A stretch of 48,020 bases of DNA from Flavobacteriaceae bacterium (GTDB lineage Bacteria; Bacteroidota; Bacteroidia; Flavobacteriales; Flavobacteriaceae). The DNA lies in assembly GCA_027490305.1 (NCBI GenBank), contig JAIXYI010000029.1, positions 1-48,020 on the forward strand, read 5' to 3'. The notes under the pieces were generated by a model, which saw only the letters and a program-made list of their open reading frames with translations, searched no databases and had not been told where the DNA came from. Both the position numbers and the translations under genes were made by a program. Numbering within the stretch: the stretch's first letter is position 1; each line of letters opens with the position of its first letter. Positions 1 to 7,346 of this stretch are shown here, in pieces.

Positions 1-119
1 AACCTATTCGCAGCATTGATTGCCTACAACTTCAACGACAAAAAGCCATCCCTGAAAATCAACTTCGTTGATACTAAACAATTGTATTTGCCTTTGTAGT
101 TATATCGAACTCACGTTAA
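1..119 (+). mobile_element. Right-hand end of an insertion sequence (transposase C-terminal tail plus terminal repeat)
   Basis: Positions 2-119 are the exact reverse complement of 47903-48020, so the same element end lies at both window edges in opposite orientation. Frame 1 is open from base 1 to a TAG at 97-99. It encodes 32 residues beginning NLFAALIAYNFNDKK and ending TKQLYLPL, which reads like the tail of a transposase. The 20 bp after the stop, ending CGAACTCACGTTAA, would hold the element's terminal repeat. The homology stops at 119, where methyltransferase coding sequence begins. The family was not assigned (IS982- or IS4-like are guesses). Contigs of short-read assemblies typically break inside such repeated elements. 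Confidence 0.7.
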
Positions 120-892
120 ATAAGGACGGCAAAAAAGATTATAAAGATATTGAATGGACATACTTAAAGGGTGACGGTGACTTTAAAAGCAAGGAAATAG
201 AAAAACTAAGAGACGAAGCAGACATAATAGTAACAAATCCACCGTTTTCACTGTTCCGTGACTTTGCAGCTTGGATTATGGAGGCTAAAAAACAATTTTT
301 AGTTATTGGGAACATTAATGCAATTACATATAAAGAAATATTTCCACACATAAAAGACAATAAAGTTTGGCTTGGTGCAACCAATTTTAATACTGGTATG
401 TATTTTAAGGTGCCAATAGATTTCGTTTATGCAGAAACATACAAATTCGAAAGAGAACGAAATGGGGAAAAAGTTAACCGTGTACCGGGTGTTTGTTGGT
501 TCACAAATATTGACCACGGCAGACGTCATCAACCAATGCCGTTAATGACAATGGCGGACAATTTGAAATTCAGTAAACACAAGGAAATTAAAGGCAAATT
601 ATCGTATGACAAGTATGTTAACTATGATGCTTTAGAAATTCCATTTGCCGATGCAATTCCGGGCGACTTTGATGGGGAAATGGGAGTTCCTATTTCATTC
701 TTAGATAAATACTGTCCCGAACAATTTGAAATCATCGGTTCTAATCTTACTCACGGGATTCCAATTTCTGAGATTGCAGAAAAAGGGACATATGCACAAG
801 GCGGACCTAGCTTTTACACAGCTAATGGTGATGGAACATATAAAAGAATTTACACTCGAATTCTAATTAAATTCATTAAGGCGGAAAAATGA
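120..892 (+). pseudogene. EcoRI-family adenine-specific DNA methyltransferase, N-terminus lost to the insertion sequence
   Basis: About 257 residues remain of a protein whose family is usually about 330-370 residues. The catalytic motif IV is visible as IIVTNPPFSLF, and the following region (FLVIGNINAITYKEIFP, GVCWFTNIDHGRR) is typical of the EcoRI methylase family, which methylates adenine N6 in DNA. The open frame extends left into the insertion sequence to a TTG at 68, but those residues come from the element. The native frame starts around NKDGKKDYKD at 119. The missing part would carry the SAM-binding motif I, so the product is probably inactive. The stop TGA overlaps the ATG of the next gene (ATGA), implying translational coupling. 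The gene is AT-rich relative to the rest of the window. Confidence 0.8.
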
Positions 893-2049
893 GAACCACA
901 CTTAGAACAGACATAACGGTTAGAGACATTTGCGAAGGATTTGTTTATAATCAACTAGAAGGGAAAGGTCTATTCGGCTTATCAGGAAAATTAACTATTC
1001 AACCCGAATATCAGCGAAATTATATTTATGCTGATGGCAAAAGAGATGTTGCCGTAATTGATTCAATGTTGAAAGATTATCCATTAGGATTAATTTACTT
1101 TGTAAAGATTAACGAAAATAAATTCGAAGTCTTGGACGGTCAACAACGAATTACAAGTTTTGGTCGTTTCGTAACAAACAAGTTTGCAATTAAGGTTGAT
1201 GGTATGGAGCAATATTTTGAGAGCCTTGCTCCTGAACTTCAATCAAAAATTTTAAACACCGAGCTGACTATTTACGAATGCGAAGGTGAAGAACCTGAAA
1301 TTAAAGCTTGGTTTAAAACTATAAATATTGCTGGCGTTCCTTTGACAAATCAAGAATTGAACAATGCCATTTATTCAGGCCCTTTTGTTACTTTGGCAAA
1401 GGCAGAGTTCAGTAACAGTCAAAATGCAAATCTTCAAAAATGGAGTTCTTATGTATCAGGTAGCGCAAATCGGCAAGAGATATTAGAATGTGCTCTTGAT
1501 TGGGTTAGCAAGGGGAAAATAGAAGACTACATGGCTTTTCACCGAAAGGATGAAAACATTAATGAATTAAAAAGATATTTCACAAGTGTTATTGATTGGG
1601 TTTCAACTGTATTTATTGACGTTGAAAGTGAAATGCGTGGACTCGAATGGGGACGACTTTATGAAACCTACGTAAGTCAGCCATACAGTCCTAAAAAGGT
1701 TTCTGATCAAGTGAAAGAACTATACGCAGACCCATACGTAAAGACTAGAAAAGGGATTTTTGAGTATATACTTGGTGGTTTGACAGACACAAAACTTTTA
1801 GAAGTTCGGGTTTTTGACGAAGCAACAAAAAAATCTGTTTACGCGATTCAGACAGCAGAGGCGGAGAGAAAGGCTATTTCTAATTGCCCATTATGTGCTG
1901 TAGGACACGACTCAAACAAAACAAAAATTTGGAAACCTGCGGAAATGGATGCAGACCACGTAACAGCTTGGAGCAAAGGCGGTGCGACAGACACGAAAAA
2001 TTGCCAACTATTATGCAAGACACACAATAGAGCAAAAGGAAACAAATAA
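889..2049 (+). CDS. DUF262 (ParB/GmrS-like) plus C-terminal HNH nuclease protein
   Basis: 386 residues. The N-terminal half has the DUF262 hallmarks: [11 protein letters not shown] and, near residue 84, the DGQQR motif found in GmrSD-type enzymes and related defence proteins. The C-terminus has an HNH fold: a CPLC knuckle, then [12 protein letters not shown] and [14 protein letters not shown], giving the DH, the central N and the final H of a metal-dependent nuclease. The ATG overlaps the stop of the methyltransferase by 4 bp, so the two were one operon. In this family DUF262 is thought to give nucleotide-dependent control of cutting. The pair is most likely a restriction-modification or modification-sensing defence module whose methyltransferase half is now broken. 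The substrate is unknown. Confidence 0.8.
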   Translation: MRTTLRTDITVRDICEGFVYNQLEGKGLFGLSGKLTIQPEYQRNYIYADGKRDVAVIDSMLKDYPLGLIYFVKINENKFEVLDGQQRITSFGRFVTNKFAIKVDGMEQYFESLAPELQSKILNTELTIYECEGEEPEIKAWFKTINIAGVPLTNQELNNAIYSGPFVTLAKAEFSNSQNANLQKWSSYVSGSANRQEILECALDWVSKGKIEDYMAFHRKDENINELKRYFTSVIDWVSTVFIDVESEMRGLEWGRLYETYVSQPYSPKKVSDQVKELYADPYVKTRKGIFEYILGGLTDTKLLEVRVFDEATKKSVYAIQTAEAERKAISNCPLCAVGHDSNKTKIWKPAEMDADHVTAWSKGGATDTKNCQLLCKTHNRAKGNK

Positions 2050-2071
2050 GAGTAAAAATTATTCGAGACAA

Positions 2072-2103
2072 TCCCCCGCTGGTGCGAACGTCTCGCTCGT
2101 ACC
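2072..2103 (+). repeat. REP-like palindromic repeat, copy 1
   Basis: A 32-bp unit, TCCCCCGCTGGTGCGAACG then TCTCGCTCGTACC. It folds as GGTGCGAACG/CGCTCGTACC around a TCT loop with minor mismatches. It lies 23 bp after the stop of the DUF262-HNH gene and is followed by a short T/A run, so this copy could also act as a terminator. Copies 2 and 3 are at 2940 and 3784. Confidence 0.8.
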
Positions 2104-2265
2104 ATTTTTAAAAAACCCGCTCGCCCAGATACCCGTGTTTCGTTGATTGAACGAATCGTTCTTTTTTGTACTTTTCACCTTAGCATAGAACACACAGTTC
2201 CAATTCCTTGCACTACCGCGACGGAGTCGTAAACGTTTACAGAAATCGTTTAAATTTAGGACACT

Positions 2266-2418
2266 ATGAAAGATGTAGAAAAATTTGAGAGGTTTGAAGA
2301 CCTCAAGAAATCGGAAAGTCAGAAGTCTATGTCATCGGAAAACCATCCGGAAATGGCGGAAGAATTCATAGCGCTGTTAAGACGAAATGCTCAAAAGGTA
2401 GAAACTCCTACGAGCTAG
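2266..2418 (+). CDS. Small acidic/basic hypothetical protein (50 aa), upstream partner of a nucleotidyltransferase
   Basis: ATG at 2266, TAG at 2416-2418; the product starts MKDVEKFERFEDLKKSE and ends RRNAQKVETPTS. It is highly charged with no membrane segment. The stop is only 6 bp before the ATG of the nucleotidyltransferase-like gene, so the two are almost certainly co-transcribed. Size, charge and position fit an antitoxin or accessory protein of a nucleotidyltransferase toxin pair, but no family was recognised. Confidence 0.5.
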   Translation: MKDVEKFERFEDLKKSESQKSMSSENHPEMAEEFIALLRRNAQKVETPTS

Positions 2419-2424
2419 AAGTAT

Positions 2425-2937
2425 ATGTATAGCGACTTTACAAAACATATCTTAGACGTTTGTAGGGCATTGAATGCCTGTGATGTTGAGTTCATTATAG
2501 TGGGAGGAACTGCGTCGGGTTTCCACGGGTTTTATCGAATGACCTTAGACAACTACGGAATTCCAACCGAAAAACATGACTTTGACTTTTGGTTTAATCC
2601 CAGTTACGACAACTACTTCCGTATCCTAAAAGCAATGAAATCATTGGGGAAAGATGTAAGTCGGTTAGAAAAAGAGTCGAGTCCAAATCCTAAAAAGTCT
2701 TTTTTAAAGTTTGATTTTGAAGAGTTTAAAATCGATTTTTTACCAGAAATAAAAGGTCTGGGTTCATTTGCGGATTCTCAAATCAAATCAAGTAAATCTA
2801 TTATCGACTATGTCGAATTCAGGATTTTATCTTTGGACGATTTGATTAAAACAAAAGAAACTGATTCGCGCCCGAAAGATATATCCGATTTAGAGGAACT
2901 CCGAAAACTAAAAGATAGTCACCCCGACCAGGCATAA
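2425..2937 (+). CDS. Nucleotidyltransferase-fold protein (AbiEii/MNT-like)
   Basis: 170 residues. The pol-beta-type nucleotidyltransferase signature is visible. FIIVGGTASGFHG (residues about 23-35) matches the GG/GS turn. KHDFDFWFNPS gives the paired acidic metal ligands, and FKIDFLPEIKG gives the third acidic strand. This architecture occurs in AbiEii-type toxins and stand-alone nucleotidyltransferases that modify RNA or protein. The gene follows the 50-residue ORF by 6 bp and is followed within 3 bp by a REP-like hairpin. A toxin-antitoxin or abortive-infection role is an inference. It is AT-rich, like the rest of the left accessory patch. Confidence 0.65.
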   Translation: MYSDFTKHILDVCRALNACDVEFIIVGGTASGFHGFYRMTLDNYGIPTEKHDFDFWFNPSYDNYFRILKAMKSLGKDVSRLEKESSPNPKKSFLKFDFEEFKIDFLPEIKGLGSFADSQIKSSKSIIDYVEFRILSLDDLIKTKETDSRPKDISDLEELRKLKDSHPDQA

Positions 2938-2939
2938 CT

Positions 2940-2971
2940 TCCCCCGCTGGTGCGAGCGTCTCGCTCGTACC
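2940..2971 (+). repeat. REP-like palindromic repeat, copy 2
   Basis: Same 32-bp unit as at 2072, with the nearly perfect stem GGTGCGAGCG/CGCTCGTACC. It starts 3 bp after the stop of the nucleotidyltransferase gene and lies in the same orientation as the other two copies. Confidence 0.8.
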
Positions 2972-3019
2972 TCTTCAACTTCCAATGCCACTGCCAACCA
3001 TACTTCTCTCAAATCCACA

Positions 3020-3733
3020 ATGAAAAACCTTACTCCCCTCCTACTATTTCTCGCTTCCACCCTATTGGGCCATGGCCAATCTCTTTGCCATACGGACATA
3101 CTGTTGGGCGAACAATTGGAAGGGCCTAATAGGTTGAAACAGTTTAGGCAGGCCGATTTCTCTGCGCTTATTTTGTCTGACGATAGCATGAGGGTGGGCG
3201 CATCCGGAGATAACCACAGTCGCTTTTTAATCAAATTTTTATGGATAGGACGAAAGGATGGCAGCACCTATAACGTGCGGGGTAAATGGCAGGCAGAGGG
3301 AAAGGTGAGCAGTTTCATGGGTGTGATCCGTTTCGAGAAGATATGTAAAGTCGCGGAGCAATCATCACAATCCTATCCCGGAACGGCCAAAAGTCGATTT
3401 CTCGGGATCGCGTCTTTCCTTTTTGTCAAAAGCGATGACGATACGAAACCCAAAAAGCTGTCGGGTACCTACAAAATCCGATTTTACCAAAATGAAGACC
3501 AAGCCGTCGTATATGACGACCTCGATCTGGACGATGATGGCTATTTCAACAATGCATACGTCGGCTTCTGGGTGGCTCCCAAAGGAGGAACATCCATCCA
3601 ATGCAACTGGGGTGATTATCGGGTTCCTAATTCTTACTGCGATTTTGACGATGGCGCGGGCGAATTCCATGTTTCGGAAACGTACCGACAATATGGCTGG
3701 TGGGTAAAGCCGAAGCGGAATTGGTGGGAGTAA
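3020..3733 (+). CDS. Secreted hypothetical protein
   Basis: 237 residues starting MKNLTPLLLFLASTLLGHG-Q, a clear signal peptide with likely cleavage before Q20. The mature part has alternating hydrophobic and polar strands, an acidic stretch around VYDDLDLDDDGY (residues 167-178, resembling a calcium-binding DxDxDG loop) and a Trp-rich C-terminus (YGWWVKPKRNWWE). No lipobox and no T9SS sorting domain were seen, so it is probably periplasmic or surface-exposed by another route. No family was recognised. It lies between REP copies 2 and 3. Confidence 0.6.
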   Translation: MKNLTPLLLFLASTLLGHGQSLCHTDILLGEQLEGPNRLKQFRQADFSALILSDDSMRVGASGDNHSRFLIKFLWIGRKDGSTYNVRGKWQAEGKVSSFMGVIRFEKICKVAEQSSQSYPGTAKSRFLGIASFLFVKSDDDTKPKKLSGTYKIRFYQNEDQAVVYDDLDLDDDGYFNNAYVGFWVAPKGGTSIQCNWGDYRVPNSYCDFDDGAGEFHVSETYRQYGWWVKPKRNWWE

Positions 3734-3783
3734 CAAATTGTTAGGGAAATTCCTAAATTGCCCAAACGAAAGCGGCGGCCTCA

Positions 3784-3815
3784 TCCCCCGCTGGTGCGAG
3801 CGTCTCGCTCGTGCC
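3784..3815 (+). repeat. REP-like palindromic repeat, copy 3
   Basis: Same 32-bp unit; the last bases are GTGCC instead of GTACC, so the stem is perfect at that position. It lies 51 bp after the stop of the secreted-protein gene. Complementary-strand reading gives a recurring RARRSHQRG peptide, which is why a false 249-residue reverse ORF runs through here. Confidence 0.8.
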
Positions 3816-3916
3816 GTTTTAACCTCAAATGGCACCGGCCCCTCGCTACCAAACCGTTGGGTAAAAGCGGTCGAAAAATCGTCGTCTACAAAAACGCGTC
3901 GGTGCTGCCGTTTTAA

Positions 3917-3924
3917 TAACTTTG
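3917..3924 (+). promoter_or_regulatory. Bacteroidetes -7 box (TAACTTTG)
   Basis: A perfect TAnnTTTG match, 17 bp before the ATG of the antitoxin-like gene. It implies a very short leader and supports the ATG at 3941. Confidence 0.5.
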
Positions 3925-3940
3925 TAGAAACGCAAACGCT

Positions 3941-4162
3941 ATGGACATTCAAACCCGCAAAATAGCATTCATCCAGGAATTTCTCAAAATCCAAAGTGAG
4001 GAAGTGCTGTCTCGTTTCGAAACGCTTTTGAAAAAGGAAGGTTCCGTAAAGCCGAAACCCCTTTCTATGGATGATTTCAATCGTAGGATTGATCAGTCTG
4101 AAAACGATTTCCAAAATGGAAACTTTAAAACGGCATCCGAATTGCTCGCGAAATACAAATGA
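3941..4162 (+). CDS. Antitoxin-like small protein, without a following toxin gene
   Basis: 73 residues. The N-terminus MDIQTRKIAFIQEFLKIQSE and the C-terminal LSMDDFNRRIDQSENDF with a terminal ELLAKYK resemble Bacteroidetes type II antitoxins that precede RelE/ParE toxins. In those pairs the toxin starts by overlap with the antitoxin stop. Here an ATGA overlap does exist, but the overlapping frame stops after 12 codons at about 4199, so no toxin is present. Either the toxin was lost or the protein acts alone. Confidence 0.55.
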   Translation: MDIQTRKIAFIQEFLKIQSEEVLSRFETLLKKEGSVKPKPLSMDDFNRRIDQSENDFQNGNFKTASELLAKYK

Positions 4163-4207
4163 GAGACCTGCAGGTCGTGGGGCCTGCTTTTATATAACAC
4201 CCCTCCC

Positions 4208-4236
4208 AAAACCCAAAAACAACAGGGTTTTCTTTC
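4208..4236 (+). terminator. Possible hairpin terminator after the antitoxin-like gene
   Basis: AAAACCC (4208-4214) pairs with GGGTTTT (4225-4231), and the right arm runs into TTTTCTTTC. It is short with a long loop, so it is a weak candidate. Confidence 0.3.
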
Positions 4237-4267
4237 AAAAAAAAGCCACAAGGCATTGGAAATGACC

Positions 4268-4275
4268 TATATTTG
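4268..4275 (+). promoter_or_regulatory. Bacteroidetes -7 box (TATATTTG)
   Basis: Perfect TAnnTTTG, 77 bp before the ATG at 4352. It lies inside the extended open frame that begins at a TTG at 4256, so that upstream start cannot be used from this promoter. Confidence 0.55.
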
Positions 4276-4351
4276 TCGGCGATGTTGGCGGTGTTCAGGT
4301 CTTAGGAAGGCATGGGTACGGGACGACACTCTCTCTCTAACCCAAAACAAA

Positions 4352-6349
4352 ATGAAACATCTCGCCTGCCTCCTGCTTTTTTTCGCTATCACAACCTACG
4401 GACAAATCATCAACATCCCCGATGCGGTGTTCAAGACAAAACTCGTGTCGGCGGCACCCGGAAATATGATCGCCAAAAACGTCAACGGGAATTACATGAC
4501 GATCGACGTCAACCAGGACGGTGAAATCCAGCAATCAGAAGCCAATCAGGTGTATAAACTCTACGTGGTGAATTCGACCATCTCGAGCCTGGAAGGCATA
4601 CAGTATTTCAACTCTCTAAAATGGCTCGAATGTTATAACAATGCGATCACCACACTGGACCTTACGTCAATGGAAACCCTCGAGTGGGTAGATTGTTCGA
4701 GCAACCTGCTGACGTATGTGCACATGCCCTACACCATTATGTATCTGGCTTGTCCGTTCAACCAGTTGACGACGATTGATGTCAGTAACAGCCACTGGAT
4801 TTCCAACCTCGTGTGCTCGTTCAACCCGCAGTTGCAATCGATCTTCATAAAAAATGGTACCTACTGTGCCACAACGCTTGTCGGAGACGACAACCTACAG
4901 TATATCTGTGCCGATCCGAACGAGTTTTACGCCCTCAACACCAACCTCGCCAATGCCGGTATTACGGGCTGCGAAGTGAACTCGTATTGCAGCTTCACGC
5001 CGGGAGGCGACTTTGGCACGATCACCGGTACGGTTACCTTTGATGCCGACAACAATGGCTGTGATGCAAGCGACCCAGCACAGGCAAACGTGCGACTGAC
5101 TATCACCGACTTCACCACACCCTTTTCGACGTCGACAGGATTCGACGGAGCGTACGCGTTTTTCGGGAGTCCGGGCGCTTATGGCATTTCGGCCGCCGTC
5201 GAGCATCCGGAGTTTTTTACGGTATCTCCGCCCACAGTCACCATTCCCTTTATCGCGGCCAATACCACCAGCGCACAGGATTTCTGCATTACCGCCAACG
5301 GCACCCATTATGACCTGGAAACCGTCTTAGTGCCAATCACACCGGCTATGCCCGGATTTTCAACCAAGTACCTGCTCACCTACCGAAACAAGGGCAATCA
5401 GGTAATGACTTTAGCGGATGGCATTACGTTCACATTCGACGAGACGCGCATGGACTTCCTGTCGGCCAACATTTCGCCGAGTATGCAAAGTGCCGGGACC
5501 TTGCATTGGAGCTATGACAACCTGATGCCGTTTGAGACCCGCAGTATATTGGTCACGATGCACGTCAATGCGCCAACCGATCCCAATCCGGTGAATTTGG
5601 GCGACCAACTGCCTTTTTCGGCAAGCATCGCACCGCAGGACGTTGACGAAACGGCCGACGACAACCTGTTTGCGTTGAACCAAACCGTGGTCGGCTCGTT
5701 TGACCCGAATGACATCACCTGCCTGGAAGGCGATTATGTGAGTCCGGCGAAAATCGGCGACTACCTGCACTACAACATCAATTTTGAAAATACCGGCACG
5801 GCAGCGGCGCAAAACATCGTAGTGAAAGACGTGATTGACCTGACGAAATTTGATATTTCGAGCCTGCAGATTCTCTATGCGTCGCATGCGATGAGGCTGC
5901 AGCTTACAAACGACAAGGTGGAGTTTATCTTTGAAAACATCCAGTTGGGCGCGGGTGAAAAGGGCAACGTAGCCTTTAAAATCAAAACAAAAAACACTTT
6001 GGTTACGGGCAATTCGGTGGCTCAGAACGCCGGGATTTATTTTGATTATAATTTCCCTGTCATCACCAACACCGCGACCACGACCTTCCAAACGTTGGGC
6101 ATTACGGATGTAAACGGTGGGTCGCTACGCATTTGGCCCAACCCTTCGAAAGACGTTTTCCACATAGAATCCCCTTCTGAGTTATCATCTCTGGAAGTAT
6201 TTGACGTGCGGGGTAGGCTATTAACGCGTCGCACGCTGAACGGCACATCTGCGAGCGTTGATATGAATGGCTTCTCTAAGGGCGTTTATGTTTTGAGGGT
6301 GATGTCGGCAAGTGGCGTTCAGTCGCAAAAGGTGGTGCTGGAGCAATGA
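4352..6349 (+). CDS. T9SS-exported leucine-rich-repeat surface protein
   Basis: 665 residues from the ATG at 4352 (the frame is open upstream to 4256, but a promoter box lies there and the signal peptide MKHLACLLLFFAITTYGQ starts here). The N-terminal part has leucine-rich-repeat strands (SSLEGIQYFNSLKWLECYNN, LTSMETLEWVDCSSN). A carboxypeptidase-like beta-sandwich follows around GTITGTVTFDADNNGC. Then comes the conserved DUF11/DUF7619-type region (GSFDPNDITCLEGDYV; YLHYNINFENTGTAAAQNI). It ends in a T9SS type A sorting domain (RIWPNPSKDVFHIE, FSKGVYVLRV). Such proteins are exported to the cell surface through the Por secretion system. The stop codon lies inside a 7-bp repeat array. Confidence 0.85.
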   Translation: MKHLACLLLFFAITTYGQIINIPDAVFKTKLVSAAPGNMIAKNVNGNYMTIDVNQDGEIQQSEANQVYKLYVVNSTISSLEGIQYFNSLKWLECYNNAITTLDLTSMETLEWVDCSSNLLTYVHMPYTIMYLACPFNQLTTIDVSNSHWISNLVCSFNPQLQSIFIKNGTYCATTLVGDDNLQYICADPNEFYALNTNLANAGITGCEVNSYCSFTPGGDFGTITGTVTFDADNNGCDASDPAQANVRLTITDFTTPFSTSTGFDGAYAFFGSPGAYGISAAVEHPEFFTVSPPTVTIPFIAANTTSAQDFCITANGTHYDLETVLVPITPAMPGFSTKYLLTYRNKGNQVMTLADGITFTFDETRMDFLSANISPSMQSAGTLHWSYDNLMPFETRSILVTMHVNAPTDPNPVNLGDQLPFSASIAPQDVDETADDNLFALNQTVVGSFDPNDITCLEGDYVSPAKIGDYLHYNINFENTGTAAAQNIVVKDVIDLTKFDISSLQILYASHAMRLQLTNDKVEFIFENIQLGAGEKGNVAFKIKTKNTLVTGNSVAQNAGIYFDYNFPVITNTATTTFQTLGITDVNGGSLRIWPNPSKDVFHIESPSELSSLEVFDVRGRLLTRRTLNGTSASVDMNGFSKGVYVLRVMSASGVQSQKVVLEQ

Positions 6350-6385
6350 ACGATGAACGATGTACGATGAACAGTGAACAATGAG
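6345..6385 (+). repeat. 7-bp tandem array, unit ATGAACR
   Basis: About six degenerate copies (ATGAACG ATGAACG ATGTACG and so on). The stop codon of the T9SS gene is its first TGA. Arrays of the same unit occur at 26636 and 37901. Confidence 0.75.
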
Positions 6386-6403
6386 CTGTTAAACGTCTAT
6401 GCT

Positions 6404-6449
6404 AATTATCAATTATCAATTGTTAATTGATAATTGATAATTGATAATT
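6404..6449. repeat. Palindromic 7-bp array (ATTATCA/TGATAAT)
   Basis: Two AATTATC units, a central AATTGTT and three AATTGAT units, again at 7-bp period. The left half is the complement of the right half, so the 46 bp can fold into one long A/T hairpin. It may serve as a transcript end for the T9SS gene. Confidence 0.7.
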
Positions 6450-6498
6450 CCCTCCCAACGTTGAGTCCGTACAAACCCTAACTCAACACTCAAAATTC

Positions 6499-6630
6499 TT
6501 AACAAAATACGCGGTTTTCCCGTAAAATGGTGTCGTCGGGAAAACGTATTTTGCATTTGGGGAGGGGCGGATGCGTCCCTTACGAAATGCCCGTGACATT
6601 GCGTTACGGGAAATCCGCACTAATTGTTAA
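6499..6630. repeat. 132-bp element with terminal inverted repeats (MITE-like), copy 1
   Basis: Ends are 27-bp imperfect inverted repeats: 6499-6525 (TTAACAAAATACGCGG, then TTTTCCCGTAA) and 6604-6630 (TTACGGGAAATCCGC, then ACTAATTGTTAA), matching at 21 of 27 positions. A second copy of the same length and orientation lies at 26777-26908, and similarity continues about 22 bp past the right end in both. There is no coding capacity. It is either a non-autonomous mobile element or a structured regulatory repeat. Confidence 0.7.
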
Positions 6631-6739
6631 AGTTTGACGTTAGAACAGCATGTTACGTGCTTTGTCCGTCGATCACAAGAACGCTATGTCATCCAAACCT
6701 TACCAAAATGGATGTCACTCCGTTGGAGACTATGAAACT

Positions 6740-6808
6740 AGCAACCGTCAACTGTAAACCGTCAACTGTCAACCCTCAACTGTCAACTATCAACTGCCAA
6801 CCCTCACC
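6740..6808 (+). repeat. 7-bp tandem array, unit YCAACYR
   Basis: About ten degenerate copies (GCAACCG TCAACTG ... TCAACTG CCAACCC). It lies about 110 bp right of the 132-bp element, as does the array at 27020 relative to the second copy. The 6350-6925 gene-free stretch consists of these repeats plus the boxes at 6812. Confidence 0.75.
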
Positions 6809-6811
6809 CCG

Positions 6812-6845
6812 TCCGTCGACACTTTTCTTCCATTCGTCGACACTT
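6812..6845 (+). promoter_or_regulatory. Candidate LytTR-regulator binding site upstream of the NO-sensing operon
   Basis: TCCGTCGACACTT (6812-6824) is repeated as TTCGTCGACACTT (6833-6845), 21 bp apart. LytTR-domain regulators bind direct repeats with this 21-22 bp period. A third TTCGTCGG at 6870 overlaps the palindrome CGAACGT-A-ACGTTCG at 6859-6873. A possible -7 box TATCTTCG lies at 6898. Here the distance to the -7 box differs from the other sites. Confidence 0.5.
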
Positions 6846-6925
6846 AGGCAATGCTTATCGAACGTAACGTTCGTCGGAGCGAATTAATAACTATCATTAT
6901 CTTCGGATACTTATACCTATTAAAG

Positions 6926-7339
6926 ATGCCAAGCCCCCTCAACATATTGTTAATCGAAGACGATGCCATTGAAGTAATGAAGTTCAACCGCGTGCTGGCC
7001 TCCCTCAATGTAAACCACAAGCTCATTGAAGCCCATAACGGTGAAGAAGCCTTAGCTGTGCTTAAAGAGAAAGAAATCATTCCTGATATTATCATACTCG
7101 ATTTGAACATGCCGCGGATCACGGGCATCGAGTTCCTGAGGATTTTAAAGGCCGACGACTATGTGAAATACATTCCGGCTATTGTGCTGACGACTTCGAA
7201 CTACCATAAGGATGTGCTGGAGTGTTATAAAATTGGGATTGCCGGCTATGTGGTGAAACCACTGAAGTATGAAGATTATGTGGATCGCATCCGCAGAACG
7301 CTTGATTATTGGAGCATAAACGAAGTAATTTCTCAATGA
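6926..7339 (+). CDS. Single-domain response regulator (CheY-like receiver)
   Basis: 137 residues from the ATG at 6926. The frame is open to 6851, but the receiver fold starts at LNILLIEDDAIEVM directly after MPSP. Acidic pocket EDD at 11-13, phospho-acceptor D59 in DIIILDLNMPR, switch T in IVLTTSN and the KPLKYEDY lysine are all present, so it should be phosphorylatable. There is no output domain. It is the first gene of a tight run with the H-NOX gene (7 bp gap) and the kinase (1 bp gap). It is a natural intermediate between the kinase and the HPt protein at 10709. Confidence 0.9.
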   Translation: MPSPLNILLIEDDAIEVMKFNRVLASLNVNHKLIEAHNGEEALAVLKEKEIIPDIIILDLNMPRITGIEFLRILKADDYVKYIPAIVLTTSNYHKDVLECYKIGIAGYVVKPLKYEDYVDRIRRTLDYWSINEVISQ

Positions 7340-7346
7340 TAACGCG

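Noticed and set aside
68..119. N-terminal 17 residues of the extended methyltransferase frame (TTG start at 68)
   Set aside because: These codons lie in the insertion-sequence end, which is repeated at the other window edge; they are not native to the methyltransferase.
3365..4114. 249-residue open frame on the reverse strand
   Set aside because: It runs antisense through a gene with a signal peptide and through a REP-like hairpin and the antitoxin-like gene; its RARRSHQRG stretch is just the hairpin translated.
5411..6091. 226-residue reverse-strand frame inside the T9SS gene
   Set aside because: Antisense shadow of a gene with recognisable domains; composition is Arg/His/Val-biased as expected for a shadow.
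6740..6808. Possible CRISPR array in the repeat region
   Set aside because: Units are 7 bp with no spacers, and no cas genes are present.
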